A stretch of DNA of 64,000 nucleotides from Pohlia nutans. Its lineage: Eukaryota; Streptophyta; Bryopsida; Bryales; Mniaceae. The notes beneath the pieces were generated by a model. It ran no database searches and was not told the origin of the DNA. It worked only from the letters and a program-made list of their open reading frames with translations. This document shows positions 11,737 to 24,160 of this stretch, piece after piece; position 1 is the stretch's first letter; every line of letters begins with the position of its first letter. The position numbers were made by a program, and so were the translations under genes. The stretch spans positions 2,234,501 through 2,298,500 of the forward strand of contig CM040086.1 in the NCBI GenBank assembly GCA_022496805.1, given 5' to 3'.

Positions 11737-12130
11737 GCAAAAATTTAGCAAAACTTTTAGGTATTACCAAGTTGTAGCAAAAATTTCTAAATTTAGATAC
11801 ACGGATGATTTTCATTTACCAAACTTTTCTTTATTGTAATTTACACCTTTGGTAAAGAAATTGGGATTTTCTAATACATTTTGTAATTGATATGAATTTT
11901 CATTACAGTCACTTCAAAAAACCATAGTAATTTCAAATTTTCACCAAAGTTTATGAAAAGTTCATGATTTGTAGTAGACATGTGGCTTCATCTATTAAAA
12001 ATATGAAGTTAAATTCTTGTATTATTTTTAGTCGCAAAATTGAGTGTGGCACATAAAGCATGATTCCATTGTCATAATCCCAACCTTTAGGAGTCAAACG
12101 TCTTTTCCATCCCTATAGGTTTGGTTTTTA
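11737..12130. repeat. Fragment of the group E TTAA element
   Basis: Sequence about 11780-12105 matches, with divergence, the inside of 25197-25775 and 26140-26340 (shared motifs ATCTATTAAAAATATGAA and GCAAAATTGAGTG). The right part holds AACCTTTAGGAGTCAAACG, possibly a degraded terminus. No TTAA-bounded ends remain. Confidence 0.5.
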
Positions 12131-14378
12131 AGGAATCTTGCTTTTAGCATGAGCACTACTCAACTCTTTCTAACTAGACAGAGATTGTTTGATGCACAAC
12201 AAGGTGATCCTCCGATGTCTTTGTTTTCATTCATCCATTTTCATCGCCCATTACACGTTATAAAGACTTTGTCCATTGGAATCCATCCAATTTTTCGTAA
12301 TTTTCTTCATCTTTCCCTGCAGAAGCTCCATTTGCAGCGTGCATATTGTTGCCAAGGTTGGTGCTTTGCAATAGTCTCTTTGTTATTATATATTTATATA
12401 CTCATCCATATATTGTATCTATTATAAGAACTTTCATCCAATACTATCAATTTTAGAAAAAAATTTGAAAGACTTTGTCAATTTCATCCACTTTTTCCTA
12501 CTTTTTATTATTTTTTAAAATTATTGTAAAAGTAGCCACTCCCAAAATGAGGTAAGAATGTGGCTAAATTTCGCCAGAAAAAATTCGGCTGAAGTGGCTG
12601 AAGAAATTAGGGGAAGTTGGTGGTGAAAAAAGTTGGCTTATATTTTGGCTTGTGAAAAAGCAGCAATGTGCCAGAAAGAGTTTTCTGGCCAGAACATAAA
12701 GTCATGAGGAGAAAGGGGGGCCACCGTAAGTAGTGGTCAAATGAGATACGTCTATGTCATCACTCGCGTACAAGTAGACTGAGCTGAGGATAAATTTCAC
12801 CCACTCTGAAGACAAATGAACCCTTACGGAATGCTCCTTTTGTATTATTATTTTTACCCAACATTTTTTGCATTGTAAAGACAAGCCAAGTCTGAGCTTG
12901 AGACGACTTTACAGACCTTACTGAAAAACGTTGTTCACCTATACCCATTTTCACCCCTAACCAGTGAATAATTGTTGCAGGGTGATGACGATGAGTTAGA
13001 GCCTTCTTCTAACAATGAGCGCCCAAAGGCAGCGGTAGTTCCGAGGGAAAATGGACTGCCTGTGGAAGTCGTTCACTTGCTATGCTTATCATGTACAACA
13101 AAATATGCATTAATGCCCTAGTCCGACACAAATTGATTCAACAGCAAAATGTGAAAATAAAATTCCAAAGAACAACTTCTTCTTTTTTTCAAAAAATGTT
13201 GTTTTTTCAGGTACAGTGAAAAAGGGAGTCTATAATTCATAGTGTCAAATATTAAAACTCAAATATAGTTATCATTTGTCACTAACGTGTCTGACAAGCA
13301 ATTGACTTGTTGTAGTTGAATAATGCATTATTTTTAAAGAAAATGGTTTTGCATGATTAGAGTTGATTTATTAATATTTTTTAATAGTAGATAAGACCAA
13401 ATAGCACAATAAACTCTTTCAGTTGTTTGAAAATTGGTGCTCGTGAGATTAGTTTGAACAAATGATAAATTTGAAGTGTGAATCGTGTAGGTGGTTCTAT
13501 TGTGGACTCAAGATCGCTTCTTTTTTTAGTTAGTAAACCCAGGATTAAGTGATACTCGAATGATAGGATCTTAGTTTAACACAAATGATCCACTATAATA
13601 TTTGATTTAATTTCAAGTACTAAAAGTTGGGTTGACCTTAAATTGAACTTTTAGCTTATTTCGATTGTATATTTGGTTAAATTTTGGAATAATCAATTAA
13701 ATTCATGCATAAATAATATCCTACGCATGTGTTTATTAGTCTTGAACTAATAAAAAATGAAGTAAGTTTTAAATTTGACTTTGAAGTGTGTTTGCATAGT
13801 TATGTTAAGAAAATAACAATAATATATATTTACAATTTTTCATTTTGTAATTTTCAAAACCTCAAACAATATTAAGAAGATATTATGCACAATACCACTC
13901 TTACTATGTATATATCCCATATGATACCAACACTAGAGCATGTTCTATTAAATTCCCAAAATTAAAATGTAAATCTAAGACTAGCTTAAAAACAACTAAT
14001 TTTTCCACACGTGCCATATTACATACTTTAATTTGTATTGAAAGGGTGTTTGCTTACTTATTTGTTAAACTTTCTAATACAATAGCTAAGTAGCCATTAG
14101 AGCATCCCTTGCAACCAATTTAAATAGCGTCTTTTGTTAAATGAAATAAATGATTTAAATCAAAGAAAAAAATTGACTAGTTATGATACATTTTTGTTCA
14201 ACACACACGGTCATTTACTTGAGTTGCTAGAGACTCCTTGTACAATGAGGGTACTCAAGCACATCTTTTAGAAAAGGCACCAAACTTTGGTGCTCATGGT
14301 TTGAAGATGTGCCAAGAGTAGCTACGAGCACTGGATTATTGCCCTTTCTAAGTGCTCTTACATACACCATGATTTTTA
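12131..14378. other. AT-rich intergenic DNA
   Basis: No gene I can support. The 92-aa plus frame at 12149-12427 (starting MSTTQLFL) has an ATG but ends in low-complexity hydrophobic residues and matches nothing I recognise. 12700-12960 has two overlapping minus frames without domains. A few short inverted repeats are present, none with clear ends. Confidence 0.4.
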
Positions 14379-14550
14379 CTACACCGATTATTGCCCAACG
14401 TTACTATGAGTCACAGAATTAGTGTGAGGCTTTACACCAATCCTCACAATATTTTCAGTACATAGATCTCAATGTGCATTATTGAGAGAATTCTCAAATA
14501 CTCTCAATAATTGTGACTCACACTTTTGTTCTAATACCACAATTACTGTG
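14379..14550. mobile_element. MITE family N, copy 1
   Basis: Starts CTACACCGATTATTG and ends CACAATTACTGTG, an imperfect terminal repeat. The copy at 29086-29222 shares both ends and the inner TTTACA-CAATCCTCA and ATTCTCAA segments. Confidence 0.65.
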
Positions 14551-16425
14551 CAAATATCAAATTACTGTGACTCATTGTAATACATACTTTGAAGGCCAAA
14601 CAACAATGAACAATGGTGAAATATATTATTACATCACCACCACATTGAAATACCTTGAAACAATAAAAATGCATAGATCATATTCATTGAATGAAAGTAG
14701 TACAACAATTTGATGTGTCCTAAACTCGCCATTGAATGTAGTCAGAAAAAAGAGTTATTTGTAAAGTCCCTCAAAACCTGAGTTTTTGACCTGTAATTTG
14801 GAAAGGACAGGATCGGCATGATCTCACTGTAGACCCAGAATAGAACACTGGATAGATTGAAATTTTTATTCATACAAATTTGGAGGGAGGGAGAAGAATT
14901 GGGTAGTGGGGTGGGACCGTGAGGAGGAGTGGTGTCATCTTTATGATGACTAGCTCTGGTCCATGAAAAAAGGAGGACAAATGACTGGATGCCTTTACAA
15001 ATAACTCTAAAGTCATGGCAAAGATTGTGATTTTTTTGTTCCCATCTTTGCATTGGTTTTCATCCAAACACTTTTATTTTCTTTATTGCAGTGATTAATA
15101 AATTATGATCACTTGTGTCCCCCCAAAAAAATACTTTTCTTTTCTTAGCTTTTCTTTTTTCTTTTTCTTTTTAATTTTTTAATTTTTAAAAACTAGATTT
15201 TTTTCAAGAAATTCCCAACACCATTATAAACAGAATCTCTTTCATGATTCATGATAGTGTCTCCTTATGGTCACAAAAAGCACACAGAAACCTCCCATGT
15301 TGCGTAAAGAAGCCTCTGTCCATATGATCACTATATATAGACCTCTTTATGAATCATGGAAAAGACTCTCTTCATGATGTGTGGGGTGCCGGCAGCATTC
15401 TAATTTTACAGAAACATTTTTAAAAATTCACCTTTCATCAAATCTTCTCGTTGCGGGCCTTGCCCTGCCATGATTTGGGCATGACTCCCATTGCATGAAT
15501 TTGAAGGTTAAAAAAAAAATCCCTCTCTTTGAAAAGTTCCCGAAGAATTTGAAGATCTTAGTGTCGGGATTGATTGATAGTTGACCAAGGCTCTTGATAT
15601 GCAGTGGATATGGATACGCATCTGACATCATGAATTCAAGGAAGATACACATATACTCCACATCACCACTAGCAACAGAAAAAAAAACAACAACAACGAT
15701 AATAATAATAATATTATTATTAATATAAAAATATAAAAAATTGGAGTTGGTGAGAGGCTACCTACTATAATAAAAATCTCGAAATACAGAAGAACAACCT
15801 TTAGTAAAATAGAACGGTATGGAACATGAGATTCTGCACCTGGATCCTCACTCACTAAAAGAGGGGAATGTCTTGCACTCTAACTTGCGATACCATGACC
15901 TTGTTATATACATTGATCACTATCCATGTTCATGTTGTTCAATGATTTTGGCAATGGGCAATGAAGCACCACGAAGATCGAAAAAATGTTGAACCACTCA
16001 GCAGGACAAAGCCCGGTGGGGGAGGGACGGTCCCACAGATCTGACCGCGCATTAAATTTGGCTGTACAAACAGGGCTGTACCCACGCCACAAATGCTGCT
16101 CCATGCACCAACCCAGCGAGCGGTGGGATTCCGACTGTCCAAACACGCCATGATCTAAAACAAATGGCATGATACACTCAACAGAGGGCAGGGAGGGTAT
16201 TTTATCATTCTGACTGATTGAGAAAAGGGGTCCGGAAATAGAATATTATATGATACAAGGTGCAAGTTAGGAACAGTGAAGTGGCAGGCGGAGCTAGTTA
16301 GCTAGGTAGCTAGGTACCGACCTACCAGGCGGACAGAGGGCTGGAGGGTCCCAGGTTGTGCAGAAAAGCTGCGACGGGTGCAAGTCAGTGGAGGCTGCAC
16401 TAATTGATGGACGTGGAGGAGTAAG
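14551..16425. other. Intergenic DNA, no supported gene
   Basis: Contains short A/T microsatellites (15145-15190, 15675-15740) and unique-looking sequence of more balanced composition from about 15860. Overlapping minus frames at 14742-15067 and 15904-16170 show no conserved domain. Confidence 0.4.
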
Positions 16426-17058
16426 TTAACCCCTAAAGGACCGTAAGGCCCCCAGGGGGCTTTTGAATGTAGAAAAGTGCAAATTGGATGAGATTGTTCC
16501 AAAGAAGCCCAAATTTGCGGGGAGAGGACCCTAGCTGTTTTTGCGAGATGGATCCAATGGTTTTTCCCGATCGGAAAATGATGAAGAATTGGATTTTTGG
16601 CGAATTCTTTGAGAAGAGCATTCTTTGAGACTAGCGTCGAGGTTTCGCTTTATCATACACTATGATATCTCATTGTTTGGAGACTTCAGAGTCCCATATC
16701 TTTTTTTCCACACCTCAAAATTTGACGAAAAAAATTCCACACGAGGGTCATGATGTTCTTTACATGTGGTAAAAATTTCAGATGTTTTGGAGCACTTCTA
16801 AGCAATCCGATTTCAGCATAAGTACGAAGTACCCCCTGCCGTAACAATTTCCATCAATCTTCTCAACGGTGGCATTTTCTCAAAAATTGTGCGATCTTGT
16901 CGATCTCTTTTTCATAAACAAGCTATGTAAGTCTTCTTTAGTTTCAACGGTGCCGATCGTAAAAATTACCCCACACTAATAAGAAATTGAGCTTGCTACA
17001 AGAGCTAATCAAGAAAACAGGAGCTAAGCTAAAACACCCCCGGTCCTTTAGGGGTTAA
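16426..17058. mobile_element. TTAA element, group G copy 1
   Basis: 633 bp with perfect 18-bp inverted ends: TTAACCCCTAAAGGACCG and its exact complement, TTAA on both sides. The shorter copy at 23289-23527 shares the ends. No transposase; minus frames inside (16302-16621) lack domains. Confidence 0.85.
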
Positions 17059-17090
17059 CTGTATAGTATTATTATTGAATGTATGAATGA

Positions 17091-17310
17091 CTACACTAAA
17101 TAGGTAGATTAGTGTTAGATAATTATAAGATTTTAAAATATTATAGATTTTTATTCTCGACAAAAAAAATTACCAAAGACATTGATTCCAATACTATTGA
17201 AAGATCCTCATCTTGACCAATATAGAGGGTAAAAAATTGGTCAACGGTAAAACTTACAACATGTTTATGTAAATTAGTGTATTTAACACTAATCTACCTA
17301 TTTAGTGTAG
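17091..17310. mobile_element. MITE family P, copy 1
   Basis: 220 bp with terminal repeats CTACACTAAATAGGTAGATT and AATCTACCTATTTAGTGTAG, perfectly complementary for about 20 bp. The second copy at 18020-18671 is about 95% alike apart from a nested insertion. It lies only 33 bp from the end of element G. Confidence 0.85.
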
Positions 17311-17599
17311 TGACCAGTGATCTCAAAATTGGCTTAAATTAGCTAGATTTCTACCAAAAAATGGGGCTGCTAAACAATCAAAGAAAGAAAATGAAAAAAG
17401 AATTGAAATGTAGCGAGAATGCTCACCATGATATAACTTCATGAGGTGATATCCACGGATATCATCATGGTATCACCTTTATATATCAAGGATATTGCCG
17501 GATATTACAGAGGTATTTGTGAGTATAGGTAGCAAAAGTAGATAGCATTTATGTGGGAGGTCGCATAATGTTCTAAATGTCATAAAGTGGTGCTGAGAT

Positions 17600-18019
17600 T
17601 ACTGCTAGTGACTAGGGGGAGAGAGAGAGTGTTGGTAACTGAAGGTAGGGGAGGCTGGGAGCCTGGGAGAGTGGGGCTGAGACAGACAGGCAGGCAGACC
17701 GACCACGCCGCAAAGGAACGAAGTTACGGTACGCTGCGGCACAATCTGCGGCGTTAATGACGGACCCGACAACTGAAGTCTGCCTGCCTGCCTTTCTGTC
17801 CGTCCCTCCCTCCCTCCCTCCCTCCCTCCCTCCCTCCCTGGCTTTCGCTCCGTCTCTCTAGTTCCGGTGTGAACAGTCTTTCGACTTCCGGCTTCTCAAT
17901 GGCGAGCCATAATTTCGTTCCAATTCAACTCCTTCGGCACCAACTGCGTCGAATCTTGGTTAGGGCCGTTTTACATGACGTGCCGAGGTCACACGAAATA
18001 GTGCCAAAGAGCACCTTCA
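17600..18019 (+). other. GC-rich gene-like leader with (TCCC)n tract and a candidate truncated first exon
   Basis: In contrast to its surroundings this stretch is GC-rich. It holds a (TCCC)n microsatellite at about 17802-17839, then pyrimidine-rich sequence typical of plant leaders and an ATG at 17899 in a favourable context (CTCAATGGCG). The frame MASHNFVPIQLLRHQLRRIL continues to a stop at 18033-18035 inside the MITE that begins at 18020. It could be the first exon or promoter of a gene whose body was lost, or chance. I do not recognise the peptide. Confidence 0.25.
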
Positions 18020-18671
18020 CTACACTAAATAGGTAGATTAAGGCCCGTTCGCACTTGGCCTTTGCAAAGACCGTGGATAAAAATTTAACACCCCCACAAT
18101 TTTGGGAAAAATACCTTCTTTGTAGGAAAGGTGTCATCAATGAGGTTCGGAAAGGTGTTAGCAATAGTAGGGAGATTATGTAATGGCCCTTCTAGTGCCA
18201 CATTAGCTAAGACCATTCTTTAGTGTTAAAAACTAGGGAATACTTCCTATTTTGGTGCTCCCTTAACAATTGCCTACTATTGCTCAAATATTTTTTGTCC
18301 TCCTAAATGTTAGCTAATACCCATTCTTAAAAGTGTGCCATGTGTACATCCATGTAGGATTGGTAATTACTAAAGAATGAAGGTGGGAACACACACTTTT
18401 TTAAAGATGTAAGACCCCCTTGTAAGACCACCTCTAAGGCCAGGTGCGAACATACCTTTAGTGTTAGATAATTATAAGATTTGAAAATATTATAGATTTT
18501 TACTCTCGATTTTTTTTTACCAAAGACATTGATTCCAATACTATTGAAAGATCCACGGAAAGATCCCCATCTTGACCAATATAGAGGGTAAAAAAATTGG
18601 TCAACAGTAAAAACTTACAACATGTTTATGTAAATTAGTGTATCTAACACTAATCTACCTATTTAGTGTAG
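18020..18671. mobile_element. MITE family P, copy 2, split by a Harbinger-like insertion
   Basis: Same ends as copy 1 (CTACACTAAATAGG and CCTATTTAGTGTAG). After TAGATTA at 18034-18040 the P sequence breaks and resumes at 18458 (TTAGTGTTAGATAATTATAA), matching copy 1 at 17101-17125 without the break. Confidence 0.85.
18041..18457. mobile_element. PIF/Harbinger-like MITE nested in MITE P
   Basis: 417 bp with ends AGGCCCGTTCGCACTTGGCC and GGCCAGGTGCGAACATACCT, an imperfect terminal repeat of about 24 bp, flanked by TTA duplications at 18038-18040 and 18458-18460. Copy 1 of P gives the empty site (GATTAGTG). A 3-bp TWA duplication and G-rich ends are known features of PIF/Harbinger elements (Tourist MITEs). 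No transposase. Confidence 0.8.
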
Positions 18672-19522
18672 CACTCTGGATTGCATCACAATTCAGGGAA
18701 AATTAGCTTAATCGGCTAAGAGGATGCCATCTTAATGTGGCCTTGGAAAATAATTAAAAGGGCCCTGTAGGAGTTCATGTAGCCTTGGAAATTATTTAGT
18801 CCCATCGTGGATTATCATTGGGATTCAAAACTTGACATGGGAACAAAATCAGGAAGTCACCAAGGTAAATAGGAGCACCCCAGGGTGCGCCACTGTTAGT
18901 ACTAGAATAGCCATTGTTAGTACTAGGGAAAAAAAAGACTCCGTATGAGCCGCCACCAACACTAAACTTTATGATTATTGTAATCAATGAAAATGATTGC
19001 CTCCTACAAATAGCCCAACTTTCTAGCTCAAGAGGAAAATACAAGACTCCACAGTGTGGCGAGCCAAAACTCATTTGTATAGAGGCCTTGGGAGAGAGGC
19101 CCCTTGCAGACCATGTGGTGGGAAGAAAAAAGGTGGGTGGGTCCTCTACATTTGCAAAAGGCCACCTATTGAGGGCATAGGTGGCCATACTCTAAGATCC
19201 TACATTTTCTTGGACCAACTAGTTTTCTGGAGCATTCAGTCTCAGCTAGGCTTTAAAAAATAATGAATATTTTTTTATTTCCCCCTAAAATGATTGGTTC
19301 TTTTCCTAAGATTTTGAATACAACTAGGCAATTCTAAATTTCAACTGGCTTACTTGTAACTGACCTCCTTGGACATTGGATTGCACTCTGAAGGTCATCC
19401 AAAAAGTCAAACCTCACCATGTAGTTCCCACCAACGTCATTCAATTAGACTCTTGAAAATAGTAAGTGAGGCTCTACTCACTCAAGTAAGCATGCATAGA
19501 CTGTGTAATCATGATGTACAAG
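18672..19522. other. Intergenic repeat-like DNA, no supported gene
   Basis: Contains short inverted motifs around 18840-19190, and opposite-strand overlapping frames (18796-19188 minus, 18914-19263 plus) that mirror each other. I do not treat them as genes. Confidence 0.35.
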
Positions 19523-19525
19523 TAA

Positions 19526-20231
19526 CGGCCGCTTCACACTATAGCCGTCCAATTTGAGAGGCCGTGAGATTGAGTGCCCAAACTTTGTTGAGAAATGGGC
19601 TGAGAAAGGCAGTAAAATATAGTTCTATTTGTTTATGAAAAAAATTGACGGCCTCTCCACCATAATTTGGGTTTTTAATCCCGTTCAGCCCAAACTTCCT
19701 TTGAGAATCCATTGCCTTCGTCAAAAAGTATTGTCATGTAGGTATTTCGTAGGGCGACGACTTTTGGACTTTGGCCTCTAGTGTGAATTCAAGGGTCACA
19801 TTAGAGAGTTTTTGAGCTCAAAGCGTGGCTCAAAGAGAGGCCCTTTCGAAGCTTGTGTGGGGTACCTTGGTTTTTATTTAAATTGGTACTTTAGAGGTGA
19901 AGGATGAGAACATTTCCCCTATTTCTGCCCATGTACTATGTAGTATGGTATTACGATTCAAAGCATGGTGGAGGGAGTTGATAGGTGAGTTGCTCTTTAG
20001 CAGTAGGACTCATTGTCCTCTAATCTAGACTTTCATACAAGATACAGACGGATCCATTGGTACTCACCTAGGCTAAGTCTACATCAATAAAATGGGGTTC
20101 TTTGTCAATCCTTAAGGGCCCTTTTTAGAACTCAAATATCTTCTAATGAGTGATTGAAGTTTTGATTTCTTGCAATGTGATCGGTGGAAATCAACGGCCT
20201 CTAGACCTTCAGCTATAGTGTGAAGCGACCC
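19526..20231. mobile_element. PIF/Harbinger-like element with TAA duplication
   Basis: 706 bp; left CGGCCGCTTCACACTATAGC, right GCTATAGTGTGAAGCGACCC, flanked by TAA at 19523-19525 and 20232-20234. About 18 of the first 20 bases pair. No transposase frame, so it is a large non-autonomous member. Confidence 0.75.
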
Positions 20232-20764
20232 TAAAAAGAGAAGATACACTTGCTTGAGTGACTTTGAGGACCCTAGTTTTTAGTGGATTATCCAATGTCA
20301 CACGCCAAAAAAATTGTTCACCAACCCAATCTCATCCGTTTTTAATTCCATAGCCAAAGCGTTATCTAGAGTGTCAGTGGAGATGCTCTTAGGTCAAAAA
20401 GGGAAGTAGCTCTCAGACGGCCCCAAAGGAAGTGAATTGGGATTTTGTTTTTGTCAACCCAATTTTCCTTTTTGGAGTGGTGTCACATTTTATTTTTAGT
20501 GCATCAGAATATAATTTTAGGGAATGGCCTTGACTCCATCATGCAAAGGCCTTGGGGTTGATTTTGTGCATTAGACCAATCACATACAAGGATTCACGTT
20601 CTAAATTGGCCTTGGCCCATCATGTAAAGCGGCCCTTATATTCAAACACTCCCAACATGGTATTAACTCGCCTTAGCCCTTTACAACAAATCAACTATAT
20701 TGTGGTCACTAAGGCATGTTTTTGCAACCTATCGTAAGATTTATTATTCCAAACTAAACATCAA
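20232..20764. other. Intergenic DNA
   Basis: No supported gene. Around 20500-20650 the motif GGCCTTGG recurs, as at 18741 and 19086, suggesting a decayed Tourist-like element, but no ends were found. Confidence 0.3.
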
Positions 20765-21420
20765 TATTTGAAGTTTAGATGTAGGGATCTCATTTGAAGT
20801 ATTTGCAGTATTTTGTTTTTTTGTAGATAAGTGCTTTGACAGCTTTACAACACCAAATAAAAGTTGTCAAAGCACCTATCTACAAAAAACCAAAATACTG
20901 CAAATACCTCAAAACATAGAAAATACTTACAAATACAACAATTGTACTATGCAATATTTCTTGTGTATGGAAAAAGTTACCGGTATCTTCTTTTATTTTT
21001 GGATCATGTTCTCTTCTTCATGTTCCATTCGTGTTTGTATTCCAATCTTGATCAATGTACCGACTCCTTTCATATTTTTACATATAAATTTTGTCCTAAA
21101 CCGTACATCGATAAAATCATATTATTATAAAATTCACAGTAATTATGTGTGATTCTATTATTGGCATAAAAGGTTGCAATGAAGAGGTATTGATTTAGGT
21201 CATTTCTAAACAGATTCATTTCTAAACAAATTCATTTCATTTTTGAAAATTTAACCCAAACTATGTTTAACTTTGAAGTCACATACCCTCCAAAATCTCA
21301 TTTTTGAGCGTGGATTATACTATAATCTTTTAATCCAACAATTCAATTTTACCAAGGTCTAACCCTTGTTTGATTAAGCAATGCCTATATTTATATAATT
21401 GAATTCTATTAATACTATCC
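20765..21420. repeat. Group F TTAA element fragment, reverse orientation
   Basis: Matches, on the opposite strand, the outer parts of group F: motifs CAGTATTTTG, ACATAGAAAATACTTACA, TTCTTTTATTTTTGGATCATG, GATCAATGTACCGACTCCTTTCA-like and GTTTAACTTTGAAGTCACA also occur at 31425-32200 and 54200-56050 in complement. The central palindrome of F is missing and the terminal TTAACCC is not preserved. Confidence 0.55.
20798..20909. repeat. Strong 46-bp-arm hairpin
   Basis: The arm AGTATTTGCAGTATTTTG...GTAGATAAGTGCTTTGACAG (20798-20845) pairs with 20861-20909 (GTTGTCAAAGCACCTATCTAC...CAAAATACTGCAAATACCT) with only a few mismatches and a loop of about 15 nt. If transcribed it would give a compact double-stranded stem of miRNA-precursor size. 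Confidence 0.7.
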
Positions 21421-23288
21421 CTAATTTCAACAAAGATTCTTCTAAAAACACAATCACCCCAAATATGTGGTTCCTTCAAAACAATGTCGGGCGGTAAGGA
21501 TTATAAGAGAGAAAGAGATGTGAACTTAGGCCATTGTAAATGAAGAGTCTATTGGAGGAAGTGTTGTCAACTTGGCCACTAGGACAAATAAGTCATATAA
21601 GTTAATCAATTCACAAAAACATTCTTTGACTCTATTTGATTTATAACCTCTGTACACGGTGCCACAAAAAACTTAATTAAGGTTCAACTCTAATTTATAA
21701 ACCCATTATGAACATAGATTTGGTGAAGCATCTCTAGTAGTTGAAATTAATGACAAAATTAGGAGAAAAAAACTGAGTCGTTTGTAAATTTGACAAGTCT
21801 CGTCGACGAAACTGAATTTATAACCCAATTTTATTTATTGTTTTAGGTTGATTCCATTCAACGATACTACAAAACCTCCTAATTATAGTGAAACTTGGAT
21901 TTAGATAATTTAATTTGGTATAGCACTCCTTTCATGACAATAATATATGAAATTCATCTCTTTACCTCAAATTCTTATTATTTTCTAAAAATATTTTTAG
22001 AATGTAAACTATATGCTAAAATATTATGCCATTGGGATTGAAATTCTTTGATTATTTGTTGATTTTAAGGCATTTGAAATTATTAGTGACTTGACATTGC
22101 CTTTCATCAAATATTCCCTTCCACTAAATGTCTTTTTTCAAAAAGTTCCAAACTTGCGCTTCATTTCAACCCTTTGTTTTGAAGTATAGTTTTCATCATT
22201 TTAATGAAGGTGATTTAGTAGGTTTTAGACTTTACATATTATATTAAACTTCAATTGTAAGCAAAGAATCTTGCCACCAAATAAAAACTTTAACCACTAT
22301 TTCAAACATTATAATTTTTTCAAAAAACTATTCTTTTGTGCAAAAAACTTGTGTGAAAATTGTAGCACTTTTATGTATGATTTAGGAGTAATATCATACA
22401 TTCAAAATTTAAAGTTATGACAACTCCTTGGTTTGAATAAGAAATGGTTTTGAAATGAAATGCATGTAACAAATTTTAGATCTTAACTTCTTTGTCCAAA
22501 ACGTAACAATGATATCACACGCACATACAAATACATATACATATACATACCTATTACACTGCAACATTGAATGTAGGAGAATATGAACGGAATAGCCAGT
22601 CGAAGTCTTTCAGAACTAAATAAACACCATTCAAGATGAAAATGTGACTGTTTCATGACAGAGCATGTGACAATGTGCATTTAAACATGTCATTTTACAA
22701 ATTAGTTTAGGGTACAAATTGATCAATACCATAGGTTACTAGCACGTTCGGCATAAACTAGTTCTAAAAGTAGATGCCTAAAATTTCAAGAAAAAAAATT
22801 TAATGGGAGAAATGAATTACAAAGAATAGCAGTTTAGTTTAGTTTTTTATTTTTATTTTTATGTTTTTGGATTTTTGCCTAAATTAATTTTTAGAAATAA
22901 TTAATTATTAGACAGTCGGCTGCGGAACCTGCAAGTAAACTACGATACCCAGTTTTTTCAAAGAGAACAGGTGTGACCAAATGCAAGTTTGCCTCTCATC
23001 CATGTTCAAAAAATTGACCTCGTAGGTGCCTTTTCTCGGGAAAGTTGTCTGTAAAACTCGTGTGCGTTCCTTCACAAGTAAGTTTTCTTTACGCTAAAAA
23101 GTCTTGCGAATTATGGCCAGTGGAAGGTGCTACAGCGTATGTTTTTGACAAGAATAAATTCATTGTCCGTGGGCTTGACTGAAGCTGATTTGCAGAAATG
23201 TACCCAAGTCCACATGCACATAAAAGCCATGACCAGACATATGTATTCAACTGTGACTTACGGGAAATGTAGTCAAAGTAATGTAAGC
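21421..23288. other. AT-rich intergenic DNA
   Basis: No supported gene. Contains tetra- and hexanucleotide runs such as ATACATATACATATACATAC at 22530-22550, and a more balanced stretch at 22900-23290 that carries no long frame. Confidence 0.4.
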
Positions 23289-23527
23289 TTAACCCCTAAA
23301 GGACCAAGCAGCTCAAATTGGACCTCATATTATTTTCAACGATTTTGAGTACGTCCTATTTCGACTTCTTTTTGTTCAAATTTATTTATTGTTTGACCAA
23401 TACATGCAATGTTTTTGACTCATTCCAGTGATATAAAATTTGGTTTCATCTTAATTATATTTTTCACAATATAATGAATTGAAATTGTCATTTTAAAACC
23501 ATGAATCCACGGTCCTTTTAGGGTTAG
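23289..23527. mobile_element. TTAA element, group G copy 2 (short)
   Basis: 239 bp. Left end TTAACCCCTAAAGGACCAAG, right end CACGGTCCTTTTAGGGTTAG: the same 16-17 bp terminus as 16426-17058 with a right TTAA mutated to TTAG. Interior differs from copy 1, as expected for a deletion derivative. Confidence 0.75.
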
Positions 23528-24160
23528 CGTAGATGGTTTCTTTGAACATGACAAGTAGACAACTGGCTCTTCTTTTTCCAGGCTTTGAAGTGTGTACTGT
23601 ACTGGACAGCCCCATGAATATACTCATTGAAGCCCGGATGTTGCAAGGTGGCCGTGATGTTGCTTTGCATGATGAATGTCTCCATCATGAAAAATATACT
23701 TAATTTTAAAGTTGCAAATTGCTCCCTCGCGGCGGGAGCAAGTGAGGGCCTGAGTGTTCTCTACAATTCTCCCTTCCACTTGTCATTTTTCCTTCCAAAA
23801 ATGCCGATTAAACATTCCTGCCCATATCCTTTGCAAACACTAGTAGGAAAGGTGGCATTGCTGAGGAAGTTGCCTAGGCATGTGGTGCCTAATTTCATGC
23901 GTGCTCAATGTTTTTTTTTGGGCATCTCCCTTAGGAGCGCCACCTTTTCTACTGTGACAATGGTGTGGGGTCTTCAACAAACAAGCGGCTAGTTGTGTAA
24001 TGCGTAGTCTCTTAATTAATTTTTTTTTTATGGTTTTTATTTTTATTTTTTTTTATTTTTTTAATTACTTTTTAAATACTTTCCACCCATGTAACTCTTG
24101 AGAACGAAACGTTTTCGTAGTCTCTTTCCCCTTGTGGAGCAGAAACGATAAATCCTTCAT
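23528..24160. other. Intergenic DNA with a palindromic MITE at 23831-23952
   Basis: GTAGGAAAGGTGGCATTGCT at about 23832 pairs with AGGAGCGCCACCTTTTCTAC near 23933-23952, a MITE-like foldback of about 120 bp. The 121-aa open frame at 23627-23992 runs through this palindrome and is not credible. 24010-24065 is T-rich low complexity. Confidence 0.5.

Noticed and set aside
16426..17058. Interstitial telomere repeats (CCCTAAA-like motifs at many places)
   Set aside because: Each motif is single, in inverted pairs, and next to TTAA at element ends, so it belongs to transposon termini and not to telomeric arrays.
17091..17310. CACTA (En/Spm-type) classification for MITE P
   Set aside because: The ends contain CACTA/TAGTG, but the inverted repeat extends outward to CTACACTA and no consistent 3-bp target duplication could be placed for both copies.
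23627..23992. 121-aa plus-strand frame
   Set aside because: It runs through a palindromic MITE (23831-23952) and shows no domain or gene-like context.
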